Shown here piece by piece: positions 36,201 to 43,078 of a DNA stretch of 64,000 nucleotides; position 1 is the first letter of the stretch, and each line of letters begins with the position of its first letter. A model generated the notes under the pieces. The model was not told the origin of the DNA. It was given only the letters and a program-made list of their open reading frames with translations, and made no database searches. The stretch comes from Megalonaias nervosa (taxonomy: Eukaryota; Mollusca; Bivalvia; Unionida; Unionidae), in assembly GCA_016617855.1 (NCBI GenBank), contig JAECUM010000839.1, positions 62,001-126,000 of the forward strand. Direction: 5' to 3'. The position numbers were made by a program, and so were the translations under genes.

Positions 36201-39200
36201 TTTGGCCACCACAGTGTTTATCTTGAAAATCTTATTGCTATTCATCCTACATGGATGGTCATATCAAAAATGGGGTACATGGGGTACAAAAATAGCCTCA
36301 GTAGGTCACTATGATGGCTATCTTGAAAGTATTGTTATCTCTACATATGGATGGTTACCGTAATGACTGTAAGTCATGGGACACGAAAAAATAATTTAAA
36401 AAATTGTTTTGTGCCCCAAGATTTATGTGCATTTAAAAATTATAGCATTTTCAGTGTCCCTACACTTATAGACATAAAAAAAAAATGTCTCTGCAAAATT
36501 GGCAAGATTGTCATGCTGCACACAGCAGTGACCAGCTCTTGTTCATTTACTACGTCAGGAAAAAGTTATAAACTACTATGATTGTATTTATGTTATTATT
36601 TTGCATGTGCATATTTTCTGATTTTTCCAACATGAAATAAAATAAAAGTAAATAAAAACTTCAATTATTCATAAGGGGCCTAGGGTTTACTGGGTGACCA
36701 GTACTATAATATAGTGTATAGACCCATACTTACACAGTGCAAATTGTATATCCTTGTTTATTCCCAAAAATATTAGATGCAGATTTTTGCTTTTTTCATC
36801 ATTTACCAAATCTCTTTCTTCCAAATCACATTTAAAAAAGACATCAATTGCTATTTTATTTATTTTGACCCACACACTTAAGAGTTACCATTTTTCAGAG
36901 ATATAAGTGATCCAACAGCATGATGTAACTCGTTTGAAACAACACACATCTTTAAGTATGCAATTCACATAACCAGTATACAGTAGATTCACTTAACTGA
37001 TCAATATTGATACAATTTAGTTTTGTGTTTCGGTTTACCATTACACAAATTTGTAACTTTTCAACAGTGTTCATTCAACCTTTGCTTTTGGATAGCTGAT
37101 TGTCTTGGCTTTGGCTTTTCATTTTGCTTATAATTGGCAGATTTGTCTTTTGGTTTCTGACAGTAGAACAGGTAATTGTTTGATCCATAAAACTGGCATG
37201 TGATAAGGGTGCTTTTTGTCTGGCAGCAATTCTGGTAACTGTTTGTTCTGTAACATTACTCCACATGAATTAACTGTTGGAAAGTCTAAAGTGGGTTGAG
37301 GAGGATGAGATGCCCTGCATAGTATCAGTACTAAATTATTTGGCCCCCCCCCAATTTATATTGGACTGACTAACCATTGACGTCAATATCATTATCATTT
37401 GAGTAAGGTATGAACACTTGCTTGGTTGAGTAGCATGATTACCATAGTAAGTAAAAATGTGCTTATTTATGGTCACATACATCATAGTAAACTACATCGG
37501 AGTGTTTAAGGTATTACAGTTATTTTCGAAGCATTATTTCTGAAATTTCTTTATTTTATTTTGGAGGTGTTATTTAAGTTTAGTGCAGTTGTGCCTATAA
37601 TTCAAATGCAAGGGTTGTGCTTCATTTAGTGCAAGTCAAAATCTTCAGTGTACTTGTGGTGACACCGTGATGTAAACATGCTATAACCTTAATGCGAGTG
37701 TTGAAGCAAATGCTCTTGTTGTTCGTTCTTGTCATACTGGGAAGACAGTTTTAGCGAGTTAAATATTTACATTTCAGAGCAAAATAAAACATAATTACTG
37801 GTGCATTGATAAAATATTCTAACGCAATAATGCTTTAACAAACAATAATAAATGGAAGACAAAAGGGATAGGTTACTGTCATAAATGCTTACAGCAACCC
37901 ACTAATGCTCAGCTCTTGTTATCGATCAAATTATGCCCATTTGAATCTGGTAGAAGTAATAAGAAACAAATGAAAATTATATATATTTATTGACTATTCA
38001 AACAAATTATATCAATTTATAACATTCCCATGTAATAATTCATGATGATAGCCCCTTAACAACCATGGTCACTTTTTTAAAAAAATGTTACAATTGAGAA
38101 AATACATTGATCGATTAGTAGAAAAAAATGTTGTGTGTCACAAGACTTACAGTATATGAAAAAATTGCTTCAATTTTGTGTCTCAACATTTACAGGTCAT
38201 AAAAAATCACTTTTGAAAATAATTTAGGGTGTTTCAAGACTTATACTGTCTGAAGATTTACAGTCATTACAGTATATCAAAATTAAGTTTTCACCAGTGA
38301 ACTTTTTATTATGCTTCCAGGGTTGGATTTCATTGTAATAAAATAACCTTTGTATTTGATATCCAGTAGTTAAGTTCAAACAATAAGTTTATGGCTCACT
38401 GCCAGTTGTGTTTATTCACCACCCGGGCTTCTATTTGTTCGCCATCTGTAATCATAACTGGTTCAAATTGGTATTGATGTGTGCAGGGTAAATAATATAT
38501 ATGGCAATAACTTTCTTTAATAATACTTTTTGTAACCCATGCTAGTGAAGAGATTTTTATTTGCAAGATACTGTCTTAACCTGGATATATATAATCTTGG
38601 TTATTTTTCATCTTAAACCATGTCTTGCCGTGAATGCCAGGTACCTTCTAGCAAACAGTCGATATTTCCCCTTCTCTCTCTCTCTCATGTTTGCAGTTTT
38701 GTTGGGTCCAGTTTTCAGTCTGATAACATATTCAAACCATGGAGTATAACCAAACACTATTTATTTCTCTATAATTCACATCAGTGAATAATGAATCTTC
38801 TGTTATCTGACATAAGTGATACACACTACAGTATGGATGCATATGTTACATATATATAGAGTTCATGGATATTTTTTTCTTTAATAAATTACTCATGATG
38901 AAAAAAAGAAGAATCAGTAATAACAATGCAAGGTACTTTCTTTCATTTTATTATCAAATAAGTGTTTTATGTCCATGTTCAGGTGCTGTACCAATTGCAA
39001 CCCTCAACCTACAGCGAGGTGTGAAGCCAGGCTGGACAATTCCAGATGCCTGGCATCATCAGATGATCTATGGAGTAAGCTCCAAAGGTAAAATATTCTG
39101 CCACATTGTCAGTCTGTTTCTCTTTCTATGTCCATTCTATAAGCGTGCCCATCCTTTTGGACCTTGTAACCAGCATAGCTTCACAACCATATGATATATA

Positions 39201-42200
39201 TACACTTTTAAATGCAGAATGCTAAAAAAATGAACATGTGCCAAGTAAGGGTGTCATGTGTGTGACTACATTTATGACAGTTTTGGCTCTCATGTATGGT
39301 TCTTGAGAAAAAATGGCACAGCTCAGCTCTAATTTGCATTTTAATAGCAGTCATACATTACCTGTTGTTTTTACTTTGCTGTCACTTTTCCCGGTGCTTG
39401 TCCATGGTTCAGACTTGAGCATGTTTTTATGCCAGTCTTGAATGTGCCACCACTTAACTTTTTTCTGAACAGTACAATTACCAATAGTTAAGGCATCTAC
39501 TTAAGAGAGACTCTTGTCAAAATACTATGCAATTAAAATGTAGCAATATAACATAAACAAGATGCCTAGGTCTAAGAGGTTCTGAGACACAGGTACTCAT
39601 TTATTTCAATAACAAAAGCAAATGTTTCACCACTTAATCCCCTTCTCTTTGTCAGCACAAGGTGGCTAACTGACGTGGTTCCAAATGTAGCAGAAATTAC
39701 ATAAACATGATCACTGTGATCAAATATGAATACTTGCTTGTCTGCATTTAATCTGGATCCAAATTTCATATTACGTTCAGTGGAGTTTGTAAGGGAACCA
39801 GTCTGAATTAACATGAGTACCTGCAACACTTTAAACTGCCATATTTTTCATGCAAAATACCTACATTTTTAAGCTGTCACTTCTATATCATTTTCTGGAA
39901 AGGCATCCAAAGAATGTAAATATGTTAAGATGAAAAGACAATAAGCCACTTGAAAAATTTAAAGTCAGAACAGAAGTATGAAAATAAATTTCAGAGTCTT
40001 GACGTAGGAGCAAGAAAGGCAAAAGCTAAGTTGATTGGGTATCATGTGTTGACTTGAGTGTATGTTCTGGTAGAGAGCTGCATGGTGCATTTACCTGGTT
40101 GGTCACTTAAGCCTCCTGCTCTGGATGTGGAAGCATCCAAGGTAATAATATTGGTGAGGAACTGGACCCACCACCTCAAGTCACTTGATGTTGTGGAGCT
40201 TGAGACTGAAGCTTTAGTTACTCTGGCTTCACATGCTGATTTCTTTCTAGCAGCAACCATCAACCTTTTAAGGAAGGAGCATCTATCAGCAGTTGCCTTG
40301 CATATCTTCTCCACCTCTTTTAGGATCTGCTTTAGATTTTGATGGAACACATGAAGGATCTGTTGAGATCAGCTGGGTGCAGTCATTGTTCAGCAGCTTA
40401 ATTCCTATGACAACTTACCAATAATCAAAGGGGTCAACAACAAAGGCTATTGGCCATGGTTCATGGCAGGCTAAACAAGCTAGGAAGCGTCCTCAGCACA
40501 AGAGGCCAATGGGTCCTGCACCTAAAAGTTTTAAGTAGCAGTCACAACAGAACTGCCAGACCTCTTTTATGGCTCCTTCAGGTACCATAAAAATACCAGG
40601 TGGGATCTCTGTGGACTCCTCCACTCTCCCTAAGGAGGAGGCAGTTGGTTTTGGTAGTCATATCCTCTGCTGTAAAATCTCCATCTACTCTATATATCTT
40701 AATAGGTGCCAGACGAGGCCTCTCACACCTAATGGATGATGCATGGGTCATCTTCACAATAAGAAAGCATTACAGGCTTTCCTTCTGGGACTGTTCGCCT
40801 CTATCATCCCATTAGGTTTCATCAGACCAAATTGGAATCCCAGAAGGAATAGGTACACACCCTTCTAAAGAAGGGGATAATAGAGAAGGTAATAAACACT
40901 CAGCGTCCAGGATTTTATTCCTGGATTATTGGATCGGGGTTTTATTGTTGGTTTTTTGGGGATGGGGAAAGGGTGAGGGGTGGGATTCATCTCATCAGTG
41001 ACCTTTCCACATTAAACAAGATTAATTTCAGAAGTTCAGTTGAAGATGGAGATGTTGGCTTCATTCGGGAACTTCATATGGATGAACAACAGGGCAGTCT
41101 TCATAGACCTTCAGGATGTGTTCCTACACATCCTCATGTTCCTGTGCCATGGGAAATTCCTTCAGTTCTGTTTGAGAAAGGTCTTATTTTGGATTTGCCC
41201 CTTCAGTCTAGCTTTTTCACCAAGAGCCTTTACCGGGGTGATGGGATCGATAACAGCTCACTTAAGATCATTACGGATTCTTGTCATTCATTATTTCTAT
41301 GACTGGTTGATACATAATGTTCTCAGATCTGCGTTACCGAGAGACCTGTCACTATGTTGGAAGACAGTGACTTGTCTGGGGTTATTTGCCAAGCATGAGA
41401 AGTTATATCTTATTCCATTCTCAAAATTTCACTTTGTGCGGTTCTTCACAAATTAATGAACAGTTTGTGTTTGCCCCAACATGATCACACACATAGCAAG
41501 AGTCTTCAAGATGTGTTACCTGCTTGCCTCTGCCTCTTTTGGGCAGCAGATCTGGTTCCCCAACAACCTTCCCTAGGAAGGCCTCTGCAGTTTCTGCTGC
41601 TAGCAGACTGGAGATCTTGCATTGAACCATTTTAAGTTAAGTTCTAATTTTCATCACCTGAGTTGATGGCTAAATCAGGATAGGTTTGTGGCTGGAGATT
41701 TCTTATCAGTTTTGCAATGATGCAGATCCACCATCTAAAATTGCTGTTATTACATGGGGGAAAAAAAACAAAAACTTGAAATAAATGTTGTTAAGAGCCA
41801 CTCAACAGAATTTAACCAAATTTTACAGAAAGCACCCTGGCATGAAGGGCTTTCAAAGTTTTACAGATGATACCTGTACAGTATGAAATGTGGTCATCAT
41901 TACTAACAAAGTTGAAAAATCTTTTAACAACTTGTTCTCAAGATCTGCTGAGTATAATTTCATGAAATTTGAGAGAAAAATCCTCTGCTGAAAGCATTTC
42001 AGATGTCTATAAATGATGCCAATCCTCCATCGAATATGGCCACATTTCAGCAATATTATACAACAAAAATTCTGTTACACATTTTTTTTCTTGCACTCAG
42101 TATGTACACAATGCAAGGTTCCAAGTCTTTGACAGTTCTGGAATACTTAAAAGTAGATTTAGGATTTCTCAGTCAGTAAATCAATCAGTCAAACAGAAAA

Positions 42201-43074
42201 GTTTTTGGGTTCTTTCAGGTGTATACCTTACAAATCCCCTGGAGATAGTTTGCGAGGAGATTATAATGGAACAGCTGACTAGTGACTCTGTGTTGCTGAT
42301 AAGGCGTCAGGATATTGTCAACCGCTTTAGGGACTGGTGTCCACTAAATGAAATTCTCAAACAGAAGGACCCAAGATGGAGGATAATGAATGTTTTAGGT
42401 AAGAACATAGATCATTCTGGGTTGAAAAGGTTTAATGGCATATTGACACAAGAATGTAAAACCACAATATTTGTTTTAGCTTGAATAGGAAAAGGACAGG
42501 CTATTAATGCTGTTCAAATTAAATTTACCTTGGAAGAGGGTGAGTGTGGCATTAGATTTATATAGAATAATCATTAATAGATTTGCCTCAAATTATATTT
42601 TAGGTGTAATTAATTCTAAATCTTTTACATCATAGATATAAAAAAATGATATATATAGATACAATGTTATAAAATGAAATCCAAAGCATCCTTGGTAGTT
42701 CAAATATTTCTGTACAAAAGCATGACACAATACAAGGAATTTCCCCAATTATTAAAAGCAATTTGCATTGAGTGTAGAAATATAAAAAGTACTACTTTGT
42801 GTTATTGAGATAATAGGAAGCCTGTGTTGTCATAAATTTTGTTTTATCTTTGGCCATTTTTCTATCTCCAGGTCAAGTAGCTAATGTTTTACGGGAGAAC
42901 TGCTCACCACTCAACCATGCCGCTGGGTTCCGTCCTCAACTGACGTCCCACATTTCCATCCCTGCTGTGTACAAAGCTGGTATCACATTGTTTATGAGAT
43001 CCAGTGCAGATGCCTTTGAGGAACTGATGAGTGTACCAGAGTTACCATTTAAACAGCCAGCTTCAAAGTCTTAA
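9443..43074 (+). CDS. Uncharacterised protein with acidic disordered N-terminus and C39-like papain-fold domain (8 coding exons)
   Basis: The assembled CDS is join(9443-12291, 15932-16070, 20332-20481, 22096-22207, 33526-33657, 38983-39087, 42219-42398, 42872-43074), about 1289 residues. All junctions have GT/AG sites and matching phases (2, 0, 0, 1, 1, 1, 1). Residues 1-950 are Ser/Asp/Glu-rich and look disordered. Residues from about 1015 form a globular domain with the order of peptidase family C39: Gln-1031 and Cys-1037 in KQIGTSACGPTAVLNIL; a spacer with a predicted helix and a KLTRG segment; a strand AVPIATLNL; His-1152/1153 in AWHHQMIYG; and Asn-1168 in GVYLTNPLEI. That order fits a Cys-His-Asn/Asp thiol hydrolase with its oxyanion Gln. 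Animal C39-like proteases exist (actin maturation protease ACTMAP), but this is not that protein and I cannot name an orthologue. Protease activity is inference; it could be another acyl-transfer or pseudo-enzyme. No signal peptide or membrane segment is seen, so it is probably intracellular. Confidence 0.85.
12826..13100. repeat. Dispersed repeat, copy 2
   Basis: This shares ordered landmarks with 5050-5330: gttaaagtcca, gatcaa, ttttcatct, atgacatta and gagcattcaaacttcag. Both lie in the same orientation, one intergenic and one intronic. Confidence 0.55.
13222..13537 (+). mobile_element. tRNA-derived SINE, family A, copy 1
   Basis: A tRNA-like head carries a consensus A box (TGGCCTAGTGG, 13233-13243) and B box (GGTTCAATCC, 13277-13286). 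A body containing CATACCAAAGACTTA follows, then a tail GACTGAAAAACTGTTAAAGC ending in a short (CA) run. It is about 316 bp. It resembles SINEs I associate with bivalve genomes. It is not a functional tRNA gene, because no acceptor-stem pairing closes the head. Confidence 0.85.
14109..14252. repeat. 28-bp minisatellite, five copies
   Basis: The unit tcaaatgaaattacagtgct + tcagatcc starts at 14109, 14137, 14165, 14193 and 14221. The copies are nearly identical, which points to recent expansion. Confidence 0.92.
14977..15324 (+). mobile_element. tRNA-derived SINE, family A, copy 2
   Basis: It has the same architecture as the copy at 13222: a degraded A box (TGGCTTAATGA), a B box GGATTCAAACC near 15031, CATACCAAAGACTTA, and a tail GACTGAAAAAGTGTTAAAGC ending in CACACAC. 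An extra roughly 30-bp internal repeat of the ctgggtgggac segment makes it longer than copy 1. Confidence 0.85.
15932..16070 (+). CDS. C39-like gene, coding exon 2 (YEEI motif)
   Basis: The acceptor is ttaccctgtag, ending at 15931. The first base completes the Met codon begun at 12290-12291. Forty-six codons follow, and the donor is AAAAAG followed by gtacac. The peptide starts IVRDEPIYEEIDDMELEMY. PIYEEI matches the classical Src-family SH2-binding consensus (pY-E-E-I) at about Tyr-958. It ends NNVPNKK in phase 0. A minus-strand frame over the same bases is a shadow. Confidence 0.9.
16081..16170. mobile_element. Short pogo-type MITE next to a splice donor
   Basis: The element starts CAGTAAAACCTCTC after a TA and ends GAGAGGTTAACTCACTG. 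These are imperfect terminal inverted repeats of about 14 bp with the CAGT ends of pogo/Tigger elements. The right target dinucleotide is TG rather than TA. At 90 bp it can encode nothing. It begins only ten bases after the exon end at 16070. Confidence 0.65.
16171..17840 (+). other. Intron sequence with a foldback MITE
   Basis: This is intron between coding exons 2 and 3. Apart from the foldback element at 17157-17378 I see only AT-rich sequence and short chance frames (for example 16764-17021). Confidence 0.6.
17157..17378. mobile_element. Foldback MITE family C, copy 1
   Basis: The left end CTTATAAGTCGAGTCCAACT pairs with the right end GACTCAACTTATAAGTGAG. The right end continues TATATATGGTA, as in the other copies. 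An internal palindrome, ACCTAGATCTGCC against GGCAGATCTAGGT (about 17206-17250), forms a second hairpin. Other copies are at 22417-22603 and 52684-52873. Confidence 0.75.
18136..18204 (+). CDS. Candidate alternative first coding exon
   Basis: An ATG at 18136 (stop codon upstream in frame, weak start context) opens 23 codons ending NPYKK at AAAAAG followed by gtaagt, a near-perfect donor in phase 0. The acceptor at 20331 is also phase 0. Splicing would give a product of about 362 residues made of this peptide plus the C39-like domain, omitting the acidic region. It ends in KK exactly as the regular exon 2 does. It lies inside the Tigger remnant, so it would be an exonised transposon. A chance match is quite possible. 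Confidence 0.25.
19089..19280 (+). pseudogene. Tigger transposase DNA-binding domain fragment
   Basis: The frame contains DLNDVFEWFCNVHDNNT (19155 onward), which matches the conserved ALFEWFCNVRS-type helix that opens the second helix-turn-helix of pogo/Tigger and CENP-B proteins. It lies inside the element bounded by CAGTAGTCCCCCTC ends. What follows does not match the family, so the rest is deleted or frameshifted. Confidence 0.55.
19474..20331 (+). other. Intron sequence before coding exon 3
   Basis: The sequence is AT-rich. Two stretches near 19480-19560 and 19866-19925 both read agagaatttt(t/c), then att(c/a)...tac, then gagatt, and suggest an old local duplication. Nothing coding is supported. 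Confidence 0.5.
20332..20481 (+). CDS. C39-like gene, coding exon 3 (catalytic Cys)
   Basis: The acceptor is tctctttttgtcag, ending at 20331. A second AG six bases on would remove only Pro-Gln. The donor is ATACTG followed by gtgcgt. It encodes 50 codons, phase 0 at both ends. A basic stretch KFGKGRRRP precedes the globular domain. The exon ends KQIGTSACGPTAVLNIL, with Gln six residues before Cys as in papain-fold enzymes and Cys-Gly-Pro at the start of a helix as in family C39. Confidence 0.93.
20482..22095 (+). other. Intron between coding exons 3 and 4
   Basis: This is AT-rich intron with several poly(T/A) runs. No repeat family or coding frame that I can support. Confidence 0.7.
22096..22207 (+). 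CDS. C39-like gene, coding exon 4
   Basis: The acceptor is ttatgttttacag. It encodes 37 codons plus one base, and the donor is GCAG followed by gtaggt (phase 1). The peptide KAFDFQVDKDEVCQAVVTNT continues the helix after the catalytic Cys, with the valine-based spacing seen in C39-type domains (a hydrophobic segment, then a DEV-type second helix). Confidence 0.92.
22417..22603. mobile_element. Foldback MITE family C, copy 2
   Basis: The left end is TACCATATATACTTGCC...AAGTCCAACTGC and the right end is GGACTGGACC...CATATATGGTA, forming terminal inverted repeats. An internal palindrome, ACCCTGATCTGC against GCAGATCAGGGT (about 22526-22566), is present as in copy 1. Confidence 0.78.
22757..23380. 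repeat. Minisatellite of about 45 bp with variable spacers
   Basis: More than ten copies of a unit contain aatactgaggacacatctga and tatgtattg(a/g)ttgaaaca. Some carry an extra insert of about 16 bp (aaatatgtattgagac). Divergence rises towards the right end. The long minus-strand frames across it (for example 22813-23226) are produced by the repeat and are not genes. Confidence 0.92.
25177..25275. repeat. Imperfect inverted repeat (hairpin)
   Basis: The left arm AACCAGATTCATCAGGTAGA pairs with the right arm CTCTGCTTCATGAATCTGGC around a loop of about 45 bases. Weaker pairing extends outward on both sides. It may be a foldback element, but terminal repeats and target duplications are unclear. 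Confidence 0.5.
27958..29330 (-). pseudogene. Decayed DIRS-like retrotransposon fragment
   Basis: Minus-strand frames at 29330-29019 (KLFPSQHKCSLVLDKTMRVC...) and 28275-27958 (MVELGPLRNL...) resemble, in order, the post-catalytic reverse transcriptase segment of DIRS elements (PSQ..YLG..LDT..MRV) and the later P-L-G-x-L-H-M-R block. The frames are interrupted and diverged. The same element class is better preserved at 40.6 and 48 kb, which helped recognition. It is nested in the 11.3-kb intron, antisense to the host gene. Confidence 0.4.
33526..33657 (+). CDS. C39-like gene, coding exon 5
   Basis: The acceptor is cattttgctag, ending at 33525, and the donor is AAAAAAG followed by gtaatg. It is phase 1 at both ends, 132 bp. 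The peptide is TTSETLLEGIEKLTRG followed by AIKGRFFHFYPPRDV and LLKWLGYWIKKG. The last part is the usual helix before the conserved strand in C39-type folds. Because it is a 1-1 exon, skipping would keep frame. Confidence 0.92.
34519..34641 (-). pseudogene. Tigger transposase N-terminal helix-turn-helix fragment
   Basis: This 40-residue frame carries KRRLNLQSLETKYLAVKEVE followed by GGASRKDVCEKF. It matches the first (Psq-type) DNA-binding domain of Tigger/CENP-B proteins: a basic start, then K..x..I.EVE.G.S..DVA.KF. A stop follows KF. A shifted frame downstream has TTLYCKNHFL, which resembles the STLSTILKNK helix, so the gene is broken by a frameshift and then deleted. Confidence 0.75.
34818..35078. 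repeat. 89-bp tandem repeat inside the Tigger-type element
   Basis: Units starting attaaagcctg begin at 34818, 34907 and 34996, exactly 89 bp apart, each followed by gcaagatcaactaattgttg. The third is followed by a partial end. They are nearly identical, so younger than the element's own decay. Confidence 0.9.
35380..36350. repeat. Degenerate ~140-bp tandem array with a ~513-bp higher-order repeat
   Basis: The landmark ggatggtcatatcaa occurs at about 35460, 35597, 35737, 36111 and 36253, alternating with agttggtcctaaat and ccaatttggccaccacag. The block near 35540-35755 recurs almost unchanged at 36055-36270, showing a larger recent duplication. A related block lies at about 59630-59900. The frames 35594-35782 and 36114-36314 are the repeat read as protein. 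Confidence 0.8.
38983..39087 (+). CDS. C39-like gene, coding exon 6 (catalytic His)
   Basis: The acceptor is tgttcag, ending at 38982, and the donor is TCCAAAG followed by gtaaaa. It is 105 bp, phase 1 at both ends. It encodes AVPIATLNLQRG (the strand before the active site), a linker, then DAWHHQMIYGVSSK. One of the two adjacent His residues (1152, 1153) sits where C39 enzymes place the catalytic His, before a beta strand ending in Gly. Confidence 0.93.
39088..42218 (+). other. Intron between coding exons 6 and 7
   Basis: Most of it is a decayed DIRS-like element (about 40.6-41.3 kb, plus strand) and an old dispersed repeat at 41.66-42.06 kb whose ccctggcatgaagggctttc segment recurs, inverted, near 60.08 kb. 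No additional exon is supported. Confidence 0.65.
40600..41420 (+). pseudogene. Decayed DIRS-like reverse transcriptase
   Basis: Ordered matches to DIRS-type reverse transcriptase are spread over several frames. They are GARRGLSHLMDDAWVI (40703 on), KKGIIEKV (near 40865), ISDLSTLNK (near 40990) and, in the frame at 41040-41456, KMEMLASF, RAVFIDLQDVFLHI and AFTGVMGSITAHLRSL. The catalytic box reads YFYDWL where the family has YLDDWL, so it would be inactive. Frame changes between blocks confirm decay. Confidence 0.75.
42219..42398 (+). CDS. C39-like gene, coding exon 7 (third catalytic position)
   Basis: The acceptor is gttctttcag, ending at 42218, and the donor is GTTTTAG followed by gtaaga. 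It is 180 bp, phase 1 at both ends. It starts GVYLTNPLEIVCEE, where Asn-1168 before Pro occupies the Asp/Asn position of C39-like domains (V.V.DP). The rest (SVLLIRRQDIVNRF, DWCPLNEIL) is a C-terminal extension not found in the minimal domain. Confidence 0.93.
42399..42871 (+). other. Last intron of the C39-like gene
   Basis: This is a short AT-rich intron between matching donor (gtaaga) and acceptor (tctatctccag). Nothing else is seen in it. Confidence 0.85.
42872..43074 (+). CDS. C39-like gene, terminal coding exon
   Basis: It encodes 66 residues after a split Gly codon, ending PFKQPASKS and TAA (43072-43074). The segment GQVANVLRENCSPLNHAAGF looks structured, with HISIPAVYKAGITLFMR after it. 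I recognise no separate domain. It is probably a C-terminal cap of the C39-like fold. Confidence 0.92.
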
Positions 43075-43078
43075 TAAA
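43073..43078 (+). terminator. Candidate polyadenylation signals after the C39-like gene
   Basis: An AATAAA overlaps the stop codon at 43073-43078. Further ones lie at 43350-43355 and 43817-43822. The overlapping one would leave almost no 3' untranslated region, so one of the later two is more likely. No downstream GU-rich element was clear enough to choose. Confidence 0.35.

Larger units (their letters stand above)
33658..38982 (+). other. Intron between coding exons 5 and 6
   Basis: It contains the Tigger-type element at 33848-35266 and the ~140-bp tandem array at 35380-36350. From 36.4 to 38.9 kb it is AT-rich with no feature I can support. Confidence 0.65.

Noticed and set aside
20332..43074. 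Naming the gene BIVM or ACTMAP
   Set aside because: Both recalled proteins have a Cys-Gly motif in a related setting, but the surrounding sequence does not match here, so I leave the symbol empty.
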